Below are positions 1 through 10,199 of a DNA stretch of 64,000 nt, in pieces. The DNA is from Streptomyces sp. RPT161. Its GTDB lineage: Bacteria; Actinomycetota; Actinomycetes; Streptomycetales; Streptomycetaceae. The stretch spans positions 1-64,000 of the forward strand of contig NZ_JAPZVN010000029.1 of assembly GCF_027533845.1 (NCBI RefSeq), read 5' to 3'. Within the stretch, counting starts at the first letter, position 1; each line of letters begins with the position of its first letter. The notes under the pieces are model-generated. The model was given only the letters and a program-made list of their open reading frames with translations, made no database searches and was not told where the DNA came from. Both the position numbers and the translations under genes were made by a program.

Positions 1-189
1 CGAGGCAAGACCCCCGCTGATGGGGTGAACCGGGCATTCAGCGACACCGGAATACAGGAAAGTGCAGGTCAGAGGCTGCGAAATCAGGAAATCATGCTAT
101 TGGTCCGATTTGTCGGTGAGGGCTAAGTCACACCTTCGGCTCCCCTGAATGTGGCCCAGCCCACACCGCACAGCCGTGCGGGACGGCCC
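1..189. other. Left-edge stretch without a recognisable gene
   Basis: A plus-strand frame is open from the window edge to a TAA at 124-126. Its third-position GC is well below that of the neighbouring genes and I recognise nothing in the peptide. It could be the tail of a gene cut by the window edge, but I would not annotate it. The rest is the 3' flank of the minus-strand siderophore operon, with no clear terminator hairpin. Confidence 0.3.
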
Positions 190-1080
190 TCACCAGCGCA
201 CGGCGGTGAAGTCGATGGGCTCGGGCCGCAGCGCCTGGACCCGCTTGACCAGCCCCTTCATTCGCTCTGCCATCTCGTCGGCGGGCAGCTGCCGGCGGTC
301 GCCATGCCCCGGCAGCAGCCACTCGAAGCGCAGCCGGTCCACGCCGCGGGCGAGTGAGGCCGCCAGTGCCTCGATGGAGTACCAGGTGACGCTCTGCGCC
401 ACCTCGATGTCCTGGCTGCCGCGCGACCAGTAGAAGCTGTCGCCGCTGAAGCAGTACCGCTCGTCCGCGACGTACAGCACGCTGCCCTCGGTGTGCCCGG
501 CCAGCGGATGGGCGACGACGCCCGGCGCGACCTCGAAGGGCTCGGTGCCGCGCAGCACGTGGTCGGCGTCCGGCGCGTACTCCAGGTCGCCCTCGTGGAT
601 CCACAGCCGGGCGTCGAACCGGTCGGCGTACCGGCGGCCGTGCGCGACATGGTCCCGGTGGGTGAGCAGTACGTCGGTGATCGGCCCCAACGCCTCGTAT
701 CTGTCGGCGAGTTCGGTGCTCCAGCGCGGGGTGTCGACCATCAGGTTCCCCGAAGGGCGAACCATCAGATAGGAGTTGGCGCCCGCGTTCTGCCGGGAGT
801 TGTGACCGCAGAAGTACAGGCCGTCGTCCAGCAGCAGTGGATACGGATCGAGCGCGGGGTCGAGCCGTCGCGACGGGTGGCGGATGGAGCGGGTGTGGCA
901 GGCGTACGCGGCGGCGTGTAACTGCCGCAGCTCCTCGGCGTTCCGCGGCTGGCGCAGGACCCGCGAGATCCCTTCGACCTCGCCGATCAGCCCGGGGGCG
1001 AGTTGCCGTGCGACGTCGCAGTTCGTGCAACGGTCGTCCACGTACCAGCCACCTGGTTCGGGGGATGGGGCGTTGGGCAT
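190..1080 (-). CDS. MBL-fold metallo-hydrolase with degenerate ferredoxin-like N-terminus (last gene of des operon)
   Basis: A 296-residue cytoplasmic protein. The N-terminus has a ferredoxin-like stretch with CTNC, but the third cysteine of the usual C-x2-C-x2-C is replaced, so a 4Fe-4S cluster is doubtful. The rest is a metallo-beta-lactamase fold: a THRDHVAHG metal motif, then AGHTEGSV, FSGDSF and LPGHGD, which supply the remaining metal ligands. The start at 1080 is chosen because AGGAG lies 7 nt upstream; the frame extends further without a ribosome site. It lies about 185 nt after the MFS gene on the same strand, so it is probably the last gene of the siderophore operon. The substrate is unknown. 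A thioesterase or hydrolase role in siderophore handling is inference from position only. Confidence 0.8.
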   Translation of the reverse strand: MPNAPSPEPGGWYVDDRCTNCDVARQLAPGLIGEVEGISRVLRQPRNAEELRQLHAAAYACHTRSIRHPSRRLDPALDPYPLLLDDGLYFCGHNSRQNAGANSYLMVRPSGNLMVDTPRWSTELADRYEALGPITDVLLTHRDHVAHGRRYADRFDARLWIHEGDLEYAPDADHVLRGTEPFEVAPGVVAHPLAGHTEGSVLYVADERYCFSGDSFYWSRGSQDIEVAQSVTWYSIEALAASLARGVDRLRFEWLLPGHGDRRQLPADEMAERMKGLVKRVQALRPEPIDFTAVRW

Positions 1081-1264
1081 GGCGGAACTCCTACTCTGAC
1101 GTCCGTGGGAAGGGCGATGACCGGTCGCCCTGTCCATGGATATCGCCTGAGCGGCGCAGAAAAGAAGGGGGTGCGGTTCTTGTGCTTCGGCCCGGGACCG
1201 TCTCTGCGCGGGCGGCCCGGCGGGCGCGCGGTGGCTCCAACCGGGTGCGCAGGTCTGCGTTGCA

Positions 1265-2770
1265 CTACCTCCTCGCCGGCACCCGGGCGGCCCGGTGCAG
1301 CAGCAGTGCCGCGATGAGGCCGCCGAGCAACACGGCGACGGAGCCGACGAGTTGGCCGGTGCGCAGGCCGGAGGCGAAGGCGTGCCGTACGGCGGACTGG
1401 TCGGCGCTGGTGTGGGCGGCGGCCAGGGCCGCGGGCAGTGAGGCGGCGCCGGTGATCGTGGCGGGAAGCAGCGCGGTGAACCGGGCGCCGAGCACCGCGC
1501 CCAGGACGGCCACCCCCAGGCCGTTGCCGAACTCGGCGAGGGTGCCGTTCAGCCCGGCGCCCACGCCCGCCTGCCGGGGCGGGATCGCCGACATCACCGC
1601 GTTGGCCATGGTGGGCGCGGCGAAGGCGACGCCGATCCCCATCAGCATCAGACCGCTGAGCATCCCGCCGTAACCGCCGGAGCCGAAGACCGCCGCCGTC
1701 GCCAGGCCCGCGGCCAGGGTGGTCATGCCGAGGGCGATGGTCAGCGGAGTGCCGAGCCTGGGAAGTACCCGGGCGTGCAGCCCGGTGAAGTTGAGGACGA
1801 CGACGGTCAGCGCCAGTGGCGCGGTGCGCAGTCCGGCGTCCAACGGCCCGTACCCCAGGACGAACTGGAGCTGCTGGGTGAGCAGGAACAGCGAGCCGCC
1901 CATGCCGAAGGCGACGAGGATGCCACCGGCCAGGGCGCCGATGAAGCGGCGGTTGCGGAAGAACCCCATGTCCAGCATCGGGTGTTGGACCCGGCGCTCC
2001 CACCAGGCGAAGACCGCGAGCCCCGCCAGCCCGAGCCCGGCGGTGCCCAGCACCGGCGTGGACCACCAGCCGTGTACCGGACCGGCGATGATGGAGTACA
2101 CGACGCCCGCCATGCCGACGACGGACAGCAGTGTGCCCAGCGGATCGGGCCGCTCACCGGCCGGTTCCCTGGACTCAGGCACCAGTTTGACGGCCGCCAC
2201 CAGGCCGACCAGTACCACCGGAACGTTGATCAGGAAGATCGAACCCCACCAGAAGTGGTTGAGCAGCGTGCCGCCGATCACCGGCCCGGCGGCGAAGCCA
2301 AGGGAGTTGACGGTACTCCAGATGCCGATGGCCCTGGGCCGCTCGGCGCCGTCGAATACCTGGACCACCACGGCGAGCGTGGTGGTCATCAGCAGGGCGC
2401 CGCCCACTCCCATCCCGGCGCGGGCGGCGATGAGCTGGCCCGGCCCCTGGGAGAAGGAGGCGGCCACCGATCCGACGCCGAACAGGGCGAGGCCGGTGAC
2501 GAGCATCCGCTTGCGGCCGTAGCGGTCGGCGGCGTTGCCCGCGGTGAGCAGCAAGCCGGACTGGACCAGCGAATAGGCGTTGATCATCCACTGGACGTCG
2601 GCGGTGCTGGCCCCCAACTCCTCGGTGAGCGACGGAATCGCCACGCTCAAGATGGTGTTGTCCAGCAGCACGGTGAGCTGGGCGAGGCAGATCACCGCGA
2701 GGATCAGCCAGCGGGTCGGCGGTCGGGAGGCGTGCCGGGGCGGGGTGGCGTCGGTGGCCACGGTTGACAT
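1265..2770 (-). CDS. MFS transporter, DHA2 (EmrB/QacA) family, probable desferrioxamine exporter
   Basis: A 501-residue membrane protein with about 14 hydrophobic segments, typical of DHA2 drug:proton antiporters. It shows the helix-1 motif around DNTILSVAIPSL and the loop 2-3 motif GNAADRYGRKRM. The ATG at 2770 has AGGAG 4 nt upstream. It follows desD by about 95 nt on the same strand, so it is most simply read as the export pump for the desferrioxamine made by desA-D. The family is clear; the substrate is inferred from the neighbourhood. Confidence 0.85.
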   Translation of the reverse strand: MSTVATDATPPRHASRPPTRWLILAVICLAQLTVLLDNTILSVAIPSLTEELGASTADVQWMINAYSLVQSGLLLTAGNAADRYGRKRMLVTGLALFGVGSVAASFSQGPGQLIAARAGMGVGGALLMTTTLAVVVQVFDGAERPRAIGIWSTVNSLGFAAGPVIGGTLLNHFWWGSIFLINVPVVLVGLVAAVKLVPESREPAGERPDPLGTLLSVVGMAGVVYSIIAGPVHGWWSTPVLGTAGLGLAGLAVFAWWERRVQHPMLDMGFFRNRRFIGALAGGILVAFGMGGSLFLLTQQLQFVLGYGPLDAGLRTAPLALTVVVLNFTGLHARVLPRLGTPLTIALGMTTLAAGLATAAVFGSGGYGGMLSGLMLMGIGVAFAAPTMANAVMSAIPPRQAGVGAGLNGTLAEFGNGLGVAVLGAVLGARFTALLPATITGAASLPAALAAAHTSADQSAVRHAFASGLRTGQLVGSVAVLLGGLIAALLLHRAARVPARR

Positions 2771-2865
2771 GGGGCTCCTGGTGGGACGTCCACGGTGACG
2801 CGACCGGCCGGCCGGCGGCCGAAGCGGGCGCCGACCGGCCGGAACGGAGGCGGGGTTCGGGGTCG

Positions 2866-4656
2866 TCAGAGTCGGGCGAAGCGGGCGATCGGGTTCTTCA
2901 GGGTGCCGCTGAGCTGGAGCGCTCCGGCCGGGTCCTGGAGGTCGACCATCTGGCGGTTGTCGCGCAGCTGCAGCCGGTTGAGGCAGGACAGTGCGAACTC
3001 CTCGCAGAACAGGTCGTACCGCTTGAACCGTTCGGCCAACTCGGGGTTTGCGTCCTGGTACTCGGACACGCAGTCGGCGACGGCCGACCAGAACGCGTCC
3101 TCCTCCAGTGTGCCGTTGGCGGTGAGGATCCCGTTGAGGAAGCGCAGGAAGCAGTCGAAGACATCAGTGAAGATCGACAGCGTCCACAGTTCCTCCGGCA
3201 CCCGCGCGCGGATCCGCTCCACCTCGGGCGGCAGCGGGGTGTCGGCGTCCATCACGGCGATCTCCTCGGCGATGTCCTTGAAGATCGCCCGCTGTACGAC
3301 CCCGTTCTCCAGCACCAGGATGACGTTCTCGCCGTGCGGCATGAAGACCAGGCCGTACGCGTAGAAGCAGTGCAGCAGCGGGGTGAGGTAGGCGTCCAGA
3401 TAGCGGCGCAGCCAGGTCTTCGCGTCCAGACCGGACTGCGCGATCAGCGCCGCGGCGAACGAGCCGCCGTCCCGGTCGACGTGCAGCAGCGATGCCATGG
3501 TGGCCAGCCGCTGGCCGGGCGCCAGCTTCGGCACCGGGCTCTCCCGCCACAGTGCGGCCAGCATCTTCAGGTACGGCGAGCCCTTGGCCGACGCGGCGGC
3601 GTACTGCCTGTGGCGGTAGCCGACCGCGGCCAGCTCCCGGATCACGTCCAGGCCGGTGCGCCTGAGCACCGCGTCCTCGGCGACCAGGCCGGCCAGCCAG
3701 TCGTTGATGGCCGGGGTGGCCTCCATGTACTCGGCGGAAAGTCCCCGTACGAAGCCCATGTTCAGCACTGACAGCGCGGTCTTCACATAGTGCTTGGACG
3801 GGTCCGAGGTGTTGAAGAAGGTGCGGATCGACTGCTGTGCCAGATAGGTGTCGTCTCCGTGGCCCAGGCAGACGATGTTGCGCTGGGCGACCTCCGCCGC
3901 GAAGGTCACCGACAGCTTGTTCCACCACTGCCAGGGATGCACCGGCATCAGATGGAAGTCATCGAGGTCCAGGCCGAGTTCGGCCATGGTCCCGGCGAAC
4001 CGCTCCAGGGTGGCCTCGCCCAGCTCGGAGCGGATCAGCCCTTCGTAGTCCAGGTCGGCGCAGACCGAGAACGTCGATCGGTCGCGCCGGGCGGCCAGCC
4101 AGATCAGCCGTACCTCGTTCGCGGCCTCCGGTGCGTACGACAGGTACTCGGGCGCGCCGAAGCCCAGCCGGCCGTTGTTGGCGACGAAGCAGGGATGGCC
4201 CTCGGTCATCCCGGTCTCGATCCGCTGGAAGGGGGCGTTGGCCAGTTCGGCCGAACTCACCGGCGCAGCCGAGAGTTTGAAGGCGCTGCTGGCCAGCGTG
4301 CTGCTGATCTCCTCCAGGTAGACCGGAAGGATCTCCTCGTCCAGGCCCAGGGCGGTGCGCAGTTCGATGAACAGGTCGAGTGCGTCCAGCGGGAGCCTGG
4401 TGCCGTCCCGGTGCCGGGTGATGGAGTCCGGGTCGATGTTCCAGTGGTCCAGGGTGAGCAACTGGGCGGAGAAACGGTACTCCACAGTGCCGTCGTCACT
4501 GGTGACGGTGTACTCGCCGGACTCCTGGCGCCGCGGGGTGAGCAGCCGCTCGTGGGAGAACTCGGCGAGGGCCTTGCGGACCAGCAGCCGGTTGGCGCGG
4601 TCCCACAGTTCGGGTGTCAGGTGCGCGACGACGTCACGAGGTGCGTGGGTGTGCAT
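2866..4656 (-). CDS. desD: Desferrioxamine synthetase DesD, IucA/IucC family
   Basis: An NRPS-independent siderophore synthetase of about 596 residues. It is expected to use ATP to join and macrocyclise N-hydroxy-N-succinyl (or acetyl) cadaverine units into desferrioxamines. The N-terminal stretch RLLVRKALAEFSHERLLTP and the later MPVHPWQWWNK, KTALSVLNMGFVRG and MPHGENVILVLENG motifs are those of the DesD branch. I prefer ATG 4656 (CGGAG 4 nt upstream). A GTG at 4671 overlaps the desC stop as GTGA and would add five residues. It is the last biosynthetic gene of desABCD. Confidence 0.93.
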   Translation of the reverse strand: MHTHAPRDVVAHLTPELWDRANRLLVRKALAEFSHERLLTPRRQESGEYTVTSDDGTVEYRFSAQLLTLDHWNIDPDSITRHRDGTRLPLDALDLFIELRTALGLDEEILPVYLEEISSTLASSAFKLSAAPVSSAELANAPFQRIETGMTEGHPCFVANNGRLGFGAPEYLSYAPEAANEVRLIWLAARRDRSTFSVCADLDYEGLIRSELGEATLERFAGTMAELGLDLDDFHLMPVHPWQWWNKLSVTFAAEVAQRNIVCLGHGDDTYLAQQSIRTFFNTSDPSKHYVKTALSVLNMGFVRGLSAEYMEATPAINDWLAGLVAEDAVLRRTGLDVIRELAAVGYRHRQYAAASAKGSPYLKMLAALWRESPVPKLAPGQRLATMASLLHVDRDGGSFAAALIAQSGLDAKTWLRRYLDAYLTPLLHCFYAYGLVFMPHGENVILVLENGVVQRAIFKDIAEEIAVMDADTPLPPEVERIRARVPEELWTLSIFTDVFDCFLRFLNGILTANGTLEEDAFWSAVADCVSEYQDANPELAERFKRYDLFCEEFALSCLNRLQLRDNRQMVDLQDPAGALQLSGTLKNPIARFARL

Positions 4657-4667
4657 GGTGCTCCGGT

Positions 4668-5261
4668 TCACTCCTTGGCTTCGGCAGCCGCGGTGAACGC
4701 GCCCTCGCGGGCGGCCAGGTACTGCTCTCGGGTACAGGTGCTGAGGTAGGCGTGCTTGTCGGGCAGCGCGACGGTGTCCACGACGCGGAAGCCGACGGAC
4801 GCGTTGAGCGTGTGGACCGCCTGGTTGCGTGCGTCCGGCTCCACCACGACGCGCTGGTTGGCCGGTTCGCTGAACAGCAGCTCCATCACGGTGGTGAGTA
4901 CGGCCCGGGTGAAGCCGTGGATCGGCGTGTCGGTGGGCGCCACCAGGAAGTGCATGCCGACGTCGCCGGGCCGCGCGGCGTACCGCCCGGCCAGCTCGCT
5001 GTGCGCGGGGTCGTAGCGCTCGACCAGGAACGCCGGGCGGCCCTCGTACAGGCCGAGCAGAGCGTCATGGTGCGGATTGGCGTCGATGGCCGCGAACTCG
5101 CGCTGGACGTCGCCCGGTTCGGCGTCCTGCATCATCCAGAAGACGGACTTGGGATGGGTGACCCAACCGTGCAGCAGCTCGGTGTCGGCGACCGGGTCGA
5201 CCGGACGGACGGCGAACCGCCCGAGCCGCTCGTCGGTACGGCTGAAGACTGCGTCGGTCAT
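4668..5261 (-). CDS. desC: Siderophore acyltransferase DesC, GNAT fold
   Basis: A 197-residue GNAT-type N-acyltransferase of the RhbD/IucB kind. It should acylate N-hydroxycadaverine with succinyl-CoA or acetyl-CoA. The region around RYAARPGDVGMHFLVAPTD is characteristic of siderophore acetyltransferases of this group. Only one base separates it from the desB stop, and its own stop sits at the desD start, so the three genes are tightly coupled. The Shine-Dalgarno for ATG 5261 is weak, which fits translational coupling. Confidence 0.92.
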   Translation of the reverse strand: MTDAVFSRTDERLGRFAVRPVDPVADTELLHGWVTHPKSVFWMMQDAEPGDVQREFAAIDANPHHDALLGLYEGRPAFLVERYDPAHSELAGRYAARPGDVGMHFLVAPTDTPIHGFTRAVLTTVMELLFSEPANQRVVVEPDARNQAVHTLNASVGFRVVDTVALPDKHAYLSTCTREQYLAAREGAFTAAAEAKE

Positions 5262-5262
5262 C

Positions 5263-6600
5263 TCAGGCCACGCCGCCCTGGGCGCCGACGGGGGCGCCGA
5301 AGTCCTGGAAGGCGATGGACTTCTCCACCGGATAGTGCTCGCGGCCCAGCAGTTCGCGGATGATCCATGAGTTGCGGTGGGCGCCCATGCCCAGGTCGGG
5401 GGCGGTGATGCTGTGCGTGTGCACGGCGGCGTTCTGCACGAAGACGCCGTTCCCGGTGGTGTCCACGCTGTAGTTGCGGCGCACCGCGAACCGGCCCTGG
5501 TCGTCCCACAGGATCCGGTCGCGCACCGGTGCCAGGAAGTCCGGCACCTGGTAGCGGTAGCCGGTGGCCAGCACCAGGCCCTCGGTGGCGAGCGAGAAGT
5601 CCCGCTCCTGCTCCTCCTGGCGCAGGTCCAGGGTGTACGTGGCGCTCGGTGCGTGGTAACCGGCGCCGGTGAGGGCGGTGTTGGTCATCAGCCGTGTCGG
5701 GCAGGGACCCTTGAGGTTCTTCTGGTACAGCAGGTCGAAGATGTCGTTGATCAGGTCGGAGTTGATGCCCTTGTACAGCGGCTTCTGCTCCACGGTCAGC
5801 CGGTCGCGGGTGGCCTGCGGCAGTGCGTGGAAGTAGTCGGTGTACTCCGGGGAGGTCAGCTCCAGGGTGAGCTTGGTGTACTCCAGCGGGAAGAACCGCG
5901 GCGAGCGGGTGACCCAGGTGAGTTCGTAGCCGCGGGAGTCGATGTCCTGGAGCAGGTCGTAGTAGATCTCGGCGGCGCTCTGCCCGCTGCCGACGATGGT
6001 GATGCTCCGCTTCTCCTGTAGCGACGCCTTGCTTTCCAGATAACGGGAGTTGTGGATCAGGTCGCCTTCCAGGCCGCGGCACGGCTCGGGGATGTGCGGG
6101 GGCGTTCCGGTGCCGAGCACCAGGCGCCTGGCGCGGTGCACGGTGCGCTCGCCGGTGGACAGCACGATGCTGTGCACCGCGTACAGCTCGTCCGCCTCGT
6201 CGTACTCGACGCTGGTGACCTGGTGGCCGAAGCGCAGGCTGTCCAGCTTTCCCGCCGCCCAGCGGCAGTAGTCGTTGTACTCGCCGCGCAGCGGATAGAA
6301 GTTCTCCCGTATGTAGAACGAGTACAGGCGGCCCGATTCCTTGAGGTAGTTGAGGAACGAGAAGGGCGAGGTGGGATCGGCGAGTGTGACCAGGTCCGAC
6401 ATGAACGGCGTTTGCAGGGTGCTGCTCTCCAGCAGCATTCCGGTGTGCCAGTTGAATCCCGGCTTGCTCTCCAGGAAAAGTCCGGTCAGCTCCTCGATCG
6501 GCTCGGTCAGACAGGCGAGGCCGAGGTTGAAGGGGCCGACGCCGATGCCGATGAAGTCGTACGGAGTGCTGGCCTCGTGCGGAGTGTGTGGCGTGGACAA
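5263..6600 (-). CDS. desB: Cadaverine/lysine N-monooxygenase DesB
   Basis: A 445-residue flavin-dependent N-hydroxylating monooxygenase (IucD/PvdA family) that hydroxylates cadaverine to N-hydroxycadaverine using NADPH and O2. The FAD-binding [12 protein letters not shown] is at residues 17-28, the NADPH-binding [16 protein letters not shown] sits mid-protein, and the C-terminal ATGYRY motif is present. The start is TTG at 6600, supported by GGAG 6 nt upstream. It follows desA by 32 nt. Confidence 0.93.
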   Translation of the reverse strand: MSTPHTPHEASTPYDFIGIGVGPFNLGLACLTEPIEELTGLFLESKPGFNWHTGMLLESSTLQTPFMSDLVTLADPTSPFSFLNYLKESGRLYSFYIRENFYPLRGEYNDYCRWAAGKLDSLRFGHQVTSVEYDEADELYAVHSIVLSTGERTVHRARRLVLGTGTPPHIPEPCRGLEGDLIHNSRYLESKASLQEKRSITIVGSGQSAAEIYYDLLQDIDSRGYELTWVTRSPRFFPLEYTKLTLELTSPEYTDYFHALPQATRDRLTVEQKPLYKGINSDLINDIFDLLYQKNLKGPCPTRLMTNTALTGAGYHAPSATYTLDLRQEEQERDFSLATEGLVLATGYRYQVPDFLAPVRDRILWDDQGRFAVRRNYSVDTTGNGVFVQNAAVHTHSITAPDLGMGAHRNSWIIRELLGREHYPVEKSIAFQDFGAPVGAQGGVA

Positions 6601-6632
6601 AGGTTTCTCCGGTCCGGTGGGGTCGGGGTCGG

Positions 6633-8138
6633 TCAGCTGGCTCGGGCGTGGCCGCGTTCCGGGCCCGCCTGCTCGGACAGGTAGCGCTGGGCGTGGTCGG
6701 CGAGCAGATCGAGGACGTGCGCGATGTCGTCCAGCGTGGTGCGCGGATTGAGTAGCGTGAACTTCAGGTGGTGCCGTCCGTCCACCACCGTCCCGGCGAC
6801 CACCGCCTCACCGGAGGCGGCCAGTGCCTCCCGGGCACGGAGGTTGGCCCGGTCGCACAGCGCGGGGGAGACGTCCCCCGCCGGGGCGTAGCGGAAGACG
6901 AGGGTGCTCAACTGGGGTTCGGTGACGACCTCGAAGCGCGGGTCGTCGTTCAGCAGCTTCCAGGCGTCGGCGGCGAGGTCCACCACGTCGTCGAACAGCT
7001 CCCCCACGCCGTCGGCGCCCATGACACGCAGCGTGAGCCAGAGCTTGAGCGCGTCGAACCGCCGGGTGGTCTGGATGCTCTTGTCCACCTGATTGGGTAT
7101 CAGGTTCTCGGCGGCCCGAACCGGGTTGAGGTAGTCGGCGTGGTACGTGGCGTGCCGCAGCGTCGAGCGGTCGCGCACCAGCACCGCGCTCGAACTGACC
7201 GGCTGGTAGAAGGACTTGTGGTAGTCCACCGTGACCGAGTCGGCCCGCTCGATGCCGTCGAGCAGATGGCGGCGGCGGTTGGAGACCAGCAGCCCGCAGC
7301 CGTAGGCGGCGTCCACGTGCAGCCAGGTCCCGCCCCGCTCGCACAGCTCGGCGATCCTCGGCAGCGGGTCGATGCTGCCGAAGTCGGTGGTGCCCGCGGT
7401 GGCGGAGACCGCCATCACCACCAGGCCCTCGTCCCGGCAGCGGTCCAGTTCGGCGGCGAGCGCGTCGGTGCGCATCCGCCGGTTCTCGTCGCACGGTACG
7501 GGGATCACGGCCTCGTAGCCGAGGCCCAGCAGGGCGGCCGCCTTGGCGATGCTGAAGTGGCCGCACTCGGAGGCGAGGACGCGCAGCCGGGGCAGGATGT
7601 CCGCCTTGCGCAACGGGGCCGGTGAGGCCTCCCGCACGGCACGGCACGCCTCGTCGCGGGCCAGCAGCATCGCGTGCAGGTTGGACTGGGTGCCGCCGCT
7701 GGTGAACACGCCGTCCGCGGTGTCACCCAGGCCGATCCGGGCCGCGGTCCAGTCGATCAGCCGCCGCTCGATGAGCGTGCCGCCGTAGCTCTGGTCCCAG
7801 GTGTCCAGCGAGGAGTTGACCGAGGAGAGCACCGCCTCAGCGAGCACCGCTGGTATCACCACCGGGCAGTTGAGGTGCCCGAGGTAGCGGGGGTGGTGGA
7901 AGTACACCGCGTCCCGCAGGTACACCCGCTCCAGCTCGTCCAGCGCGGCCGACGGGTCGCCCAGCGGCTGGTCCAGGTCGATCGCGTCGACCACCGGGGC
8001 CAGCTCGGCCGGGGTGATCCCGGTCAACGGCGTTTCGGTACGGGCGAGTTTGTCCGCCACCCGCTCCACGCCCTCGGTCACCCAGCGCCGGTAGTCCTCG
8101 GCCGTCTGGTCGTTGAGCAGGTGTGAGGTGGAACTCAT
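6633..8138 (-). CDS. desA: Lysine decarboxylase DesA, PLP-dependent group II
   Basis: A 501-residue PLP decarboxylase that makes cadaverine from lysine, the first step of desferrioxamine synthesis. The PLP lysine is Lys308 in the [10 protein letters not shown] motif. [11 protein letters not shown] (phosphate region) and LHVDAAYG (the PLP-pairing aspartate) are also visible. Length matches the aspartate/glutamate decarboxylase-like family. It lies 77 nt after the siderophore-interacting protein gene. I see no second iron box in that gap, so expression probably comes from the promoter in front of the receptor gene or from a promoter I cannot see. Confidence 0.93.
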   Translation of the reverse strand: MSSTSHLLNDQTAEDYRRWVTEGVERVADKLARTETPLTGITPAELAPVVDAIDLDQPLGDPSAALDELERVYLRDAVYFHHPRYLGHLNCPVVIPAVLAEAVLSSVNSSLDTWDQSYGGTLIERRLIDWTAARIGLGDTADGVFTSGGTQSNLHAMLLARDEACRAVREASPAPLRKADILPRLRVLASECGHFSIAKAAALLGLGYEAVIPVPCDENRRMRTDALAAELDRCRDEGLVVMAVSATAGTTDFGSIDPLPRIAELCERGGTWLHVDAAYGCGLLVSNRRRHLLDGIERADSVTVDYHKSFYQPVSSSAVLVRDRSTLRHATYHADYLNPVRAAENLIPNQVDKSIQTTRRFDALKLWLTLRVMGADGVGELFDDVVDLAADAWKLLNDDPRFEVVTEPQLSTLVFRYAPAGDVSPALCDRANLRAREALAASGEAVVAGTVVDGRHHLKFTLLNPRTTLDDIAHVLDLLADHAQRYLSEQAGPERGHARAS

Positions 8139-8215
8139 GTTGCGTCCTAGAGTCAGGTATCGGGGGGTGGGGGCGCGGCCCCGAGGGGAGCCTGGTCCCA
8201 GAGAGAGGAGGGCCG

Positions 8216-9073
8216 TCAGTCCTCGGCCGCAGCCGTGCCGGAGACGACCTCCGCGAGCAGGTCCTCCTCGGTCGCGCCGCGGCGCCAGTAACCGGTGAAC
8301 TTCACGGCCCTGCGGTCGAATCCGCGCTCGCCGACCAGATGACGGCGCAGCGCCCTCACCGAGCCCGCCTCACCGGCGATCCACGCGTACGGAGTGCCGT
8401 CGGGCAGCGCGGCGGTGCGTACCGCCGACAGCAGCGGGTCGTCGTCGGGCCGGGCGGTGTCGCGGACCAGCCAGACGATGTCGGCATTGGCCGCGGTGGG
8501 CAGTTCCTGCAGGTCCGCCGGGTGGCTGACCTCGATCCAGACCTTGGCCCGGGTGCCGGGCGGCAGCCAGTCCAGGATCCCGGCGACCGCGGGCAGCGCT
8601 GTCTCGTCGCCGGTGATCAGCACCCAGTCGGTACCCGGCGGCGGCCGGAAGTCCACTCCGCCGTTGTCCTCGACCACCGGACCGAGCACCGTCACCCGGT
8701 CACCGGGCCGGGCCCGCTGGGCCCAGCGGGACGCCGGGCCGGTGTCGCCGTGCACCGCGAAGTCCACGTCCAACTCCTGTCGCTCGCGGCGCTGTTCGCG
8801 CACCGTGTACGAGCGCATCACCCCGCGCACCGCCGGGTCCATCGTCCGCCACTGGGCGAACCAGTCCTCATGGGTGGGGACGACGGGGGCGTCCTGGCCG
8901 GGATGCGGCAGGAACAGCTTGAACCGCTGGTCCCGGCCGCCGGAGGCGAAGCCCGCCAACTGCTCGCCGCCGAAGGTGACCCGGACCATGCCGGGGCCCA
9001 GGCGTTCGGTGCGGGCCACTCGCAGATCGAAGAAGCGGAACGGAACGGCGGGGGCGGGGGCTGCGGTGGTCAT
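8216..9073 (-). CDS. desF: Siderophore-interacting protein (FAD ferric-siderophore reductase)
   Basis: A 285-residue flavoprotein of the SIP/ViuB family that releases iron from imported ferric siderophore by reduction. The N-terminal FAD-binding barrel starts at RFFDLRVARTERLGPGMVRV; MRSYTVREQR is the flavin motif; WVLITGDETALPAVAGIL is the pyridine-nucleotide domain; and the C-terminal FTGYWRRGATEEDL is typical. The start at 9073 is chosen for GGGAG 7 nt upstream. The desE-desF-desABCD order is the usual Streptomyces arrangement. Confidence 0.9.
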   Translation of the reverse strand: MTTAAPAPAVPFRFFDLRVARTERLGPGMVRVTFGGEQLAGFASGGRDQRFKLFLPHPGQDAPVVPTHEDWFAQWRTMDPAVRGVMRSYTVREQRRERQELDVDFAVHGDTGPASRWAQRARPGDRVTVLGPVVEDNGGVDFRPPPGTDWVLITGDETALPAVAGILDWLPPGTRAKVWIEVSHPADLQELPTAANADIVWLVRDTARPDDDPLLSAVRTAALPDGTPYAWIAGEAGSVRALRRHLVGERGFDRRAVKFTGYWRRGATEEDLLAEVVSGTAAAED

Positions 9074-9111
9074 GGGGTGTCTCCCGGGGGGTCCTGGTGG
9101 GTTGCCTGGGT

Positions 9112-10128
9112 TCAGCTGACCTTCTTGGCCTTCTGCACGGCCGTCGCCAGCGCCTCGACCATGGGCGCGCATCCCGCGTACGACATACGCGGCTCGCTCT
9201 GCCAGGGCAGCACCTGGTGAGCCTTGACGGCGGGCAGGTTGGTCCAGGCGGGCTTGCTGGTGAGGAAGTCGGACTGGACGGCGGCGGTGCGGCTGTCCAG
9301 CAGGATCAGGTCGGCCGGGTACTTGTTGGCGTTCTCCCAGCTGAGGTTCTCGAAGAAGCCGCCCTGCACCTTGTCGGGCATCACGAAGTCAACGCCGAGG
9401 GAGCGGAAGTAGGACAGGTCGGTGTAGACCTTCGGGTCGCAGACGTAGAGCAGGTCGGCGCTGGCGGAGGCGGCCATGACCTTGATCCGCCCGTTGGCCT
9501 TGGCCGCGCCGCGCAGCTTCTCCGCCGCGGCCTCGAAGCGGGCCCTGGCGTCGGTGACCTTCCTCGCCCTGGTGTCGGCGCCGAGCGATTCGGCCAAGTC
9601 CACGTAGCGCTGGAGGGGTTGGGGGAGCGGCACCCCGCTGACCGTGATGCCGACGCTGGGCGCCAGCTTGAGGATGGTGTTCTTGCTGTCGTCCGGAACG
9701 AACCACAGCGCGCCCGGCTGGAACATGTTGGTCACCAGCAGGTCCGGCTTGAGAGCCGCGTACTTCTCGATGTCGAACTCGCCGTAGGCGTTGCCGATGA
9801 TGGTCAGCTTGCCGATGTCCAGGTCGCCCGCCATCGGGTCGGGCTTGCCGTCCTTGAGCTTGGTCGGGCCGAAGACACCGACGATCTGGTCACCGAGGCC
9901 GAGGTCGTGCAGGGCCGCGGCGGTCCCGGTGTAGGCGACGATGCGCTTGGGACGGGAGGCGGCCGTCACCTTCTGCCTGCGGTCGTCGGTGAAGGACCAG
10001 CCGTCGTCCTTGCCGGACGCCGAACCGCCCTTGCCCCCGCAGGCGGTCACCAGGGCACCCAGGCCGAGGGCGCCTCCTGCGGCGAGCAGGCCGCGGCGGG
10101 AGAGGTTTGCGGATCGGGAGAAAGGCAT
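9112..10128 (-). CDS. desE: Ferrioxamine-binding lipoprotein (ABC transporter receptor)
   Basis: A 338-residue periplasmic-binding-protein-type lipoprotein. The signal has twin arginines at residues 11-12 and a lipobox LVTAC ending at Cys30, so it may be Tat-exported and lipid-anchored. The mature part is a FepB/FhuD-type fold (RPKRIVAYTGTAAALHDLGL; GNAYGEFDIEKYAALKPDLL). It should capture ferrioxamine and pass it to the permease genes transcribed divergently from 10273. GAAGGAAG precedes ATG 10128. An iron box lies 71 bp upstream. Confidence 0.9.
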   Translation of the reverse strand: MPFSRSANLSRRGLLAAGGALGLGALVTACGGKGGSASGKDDGWSFTDDRRQKVTAASRPKRIVAYTGTAAALHDLGLGDQIVGVFGPTKLKDGKPDPMAGDLDIGKLTIIGNAYGEFDIEKYAALKPDLLVTNMFQPGALWFVPDDSKNTILKLAPSVGITVSGVPLPQPLQRYVDLAESLGADTRARKVTDARARFEAAAEKLRGAAKANGRIKVMAASASADLLYVCDPKVYTDLSYFRSLGVDFVMPDKVQGGFFENLSWENANKYPADLILLDSRTAAVQSDFLTSKPAWTNLPAVKAHQVLPWQSEPRMSYAGCAPMVEALATAVQKAKKVS

Positions 10129-10199
10129 GGCGGGGCTTCCTTCATCGGTGGCGTCATCGCGTGCGGCGTGCTGGATGACGCCGGCGATCGAGATCGATG

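Noticed and set aside
1..126. Open plus-strand frame from the window edge
   Set aside because: Third-position GC is too low for a gene of this genome and nothing is recognisable in the peptide.
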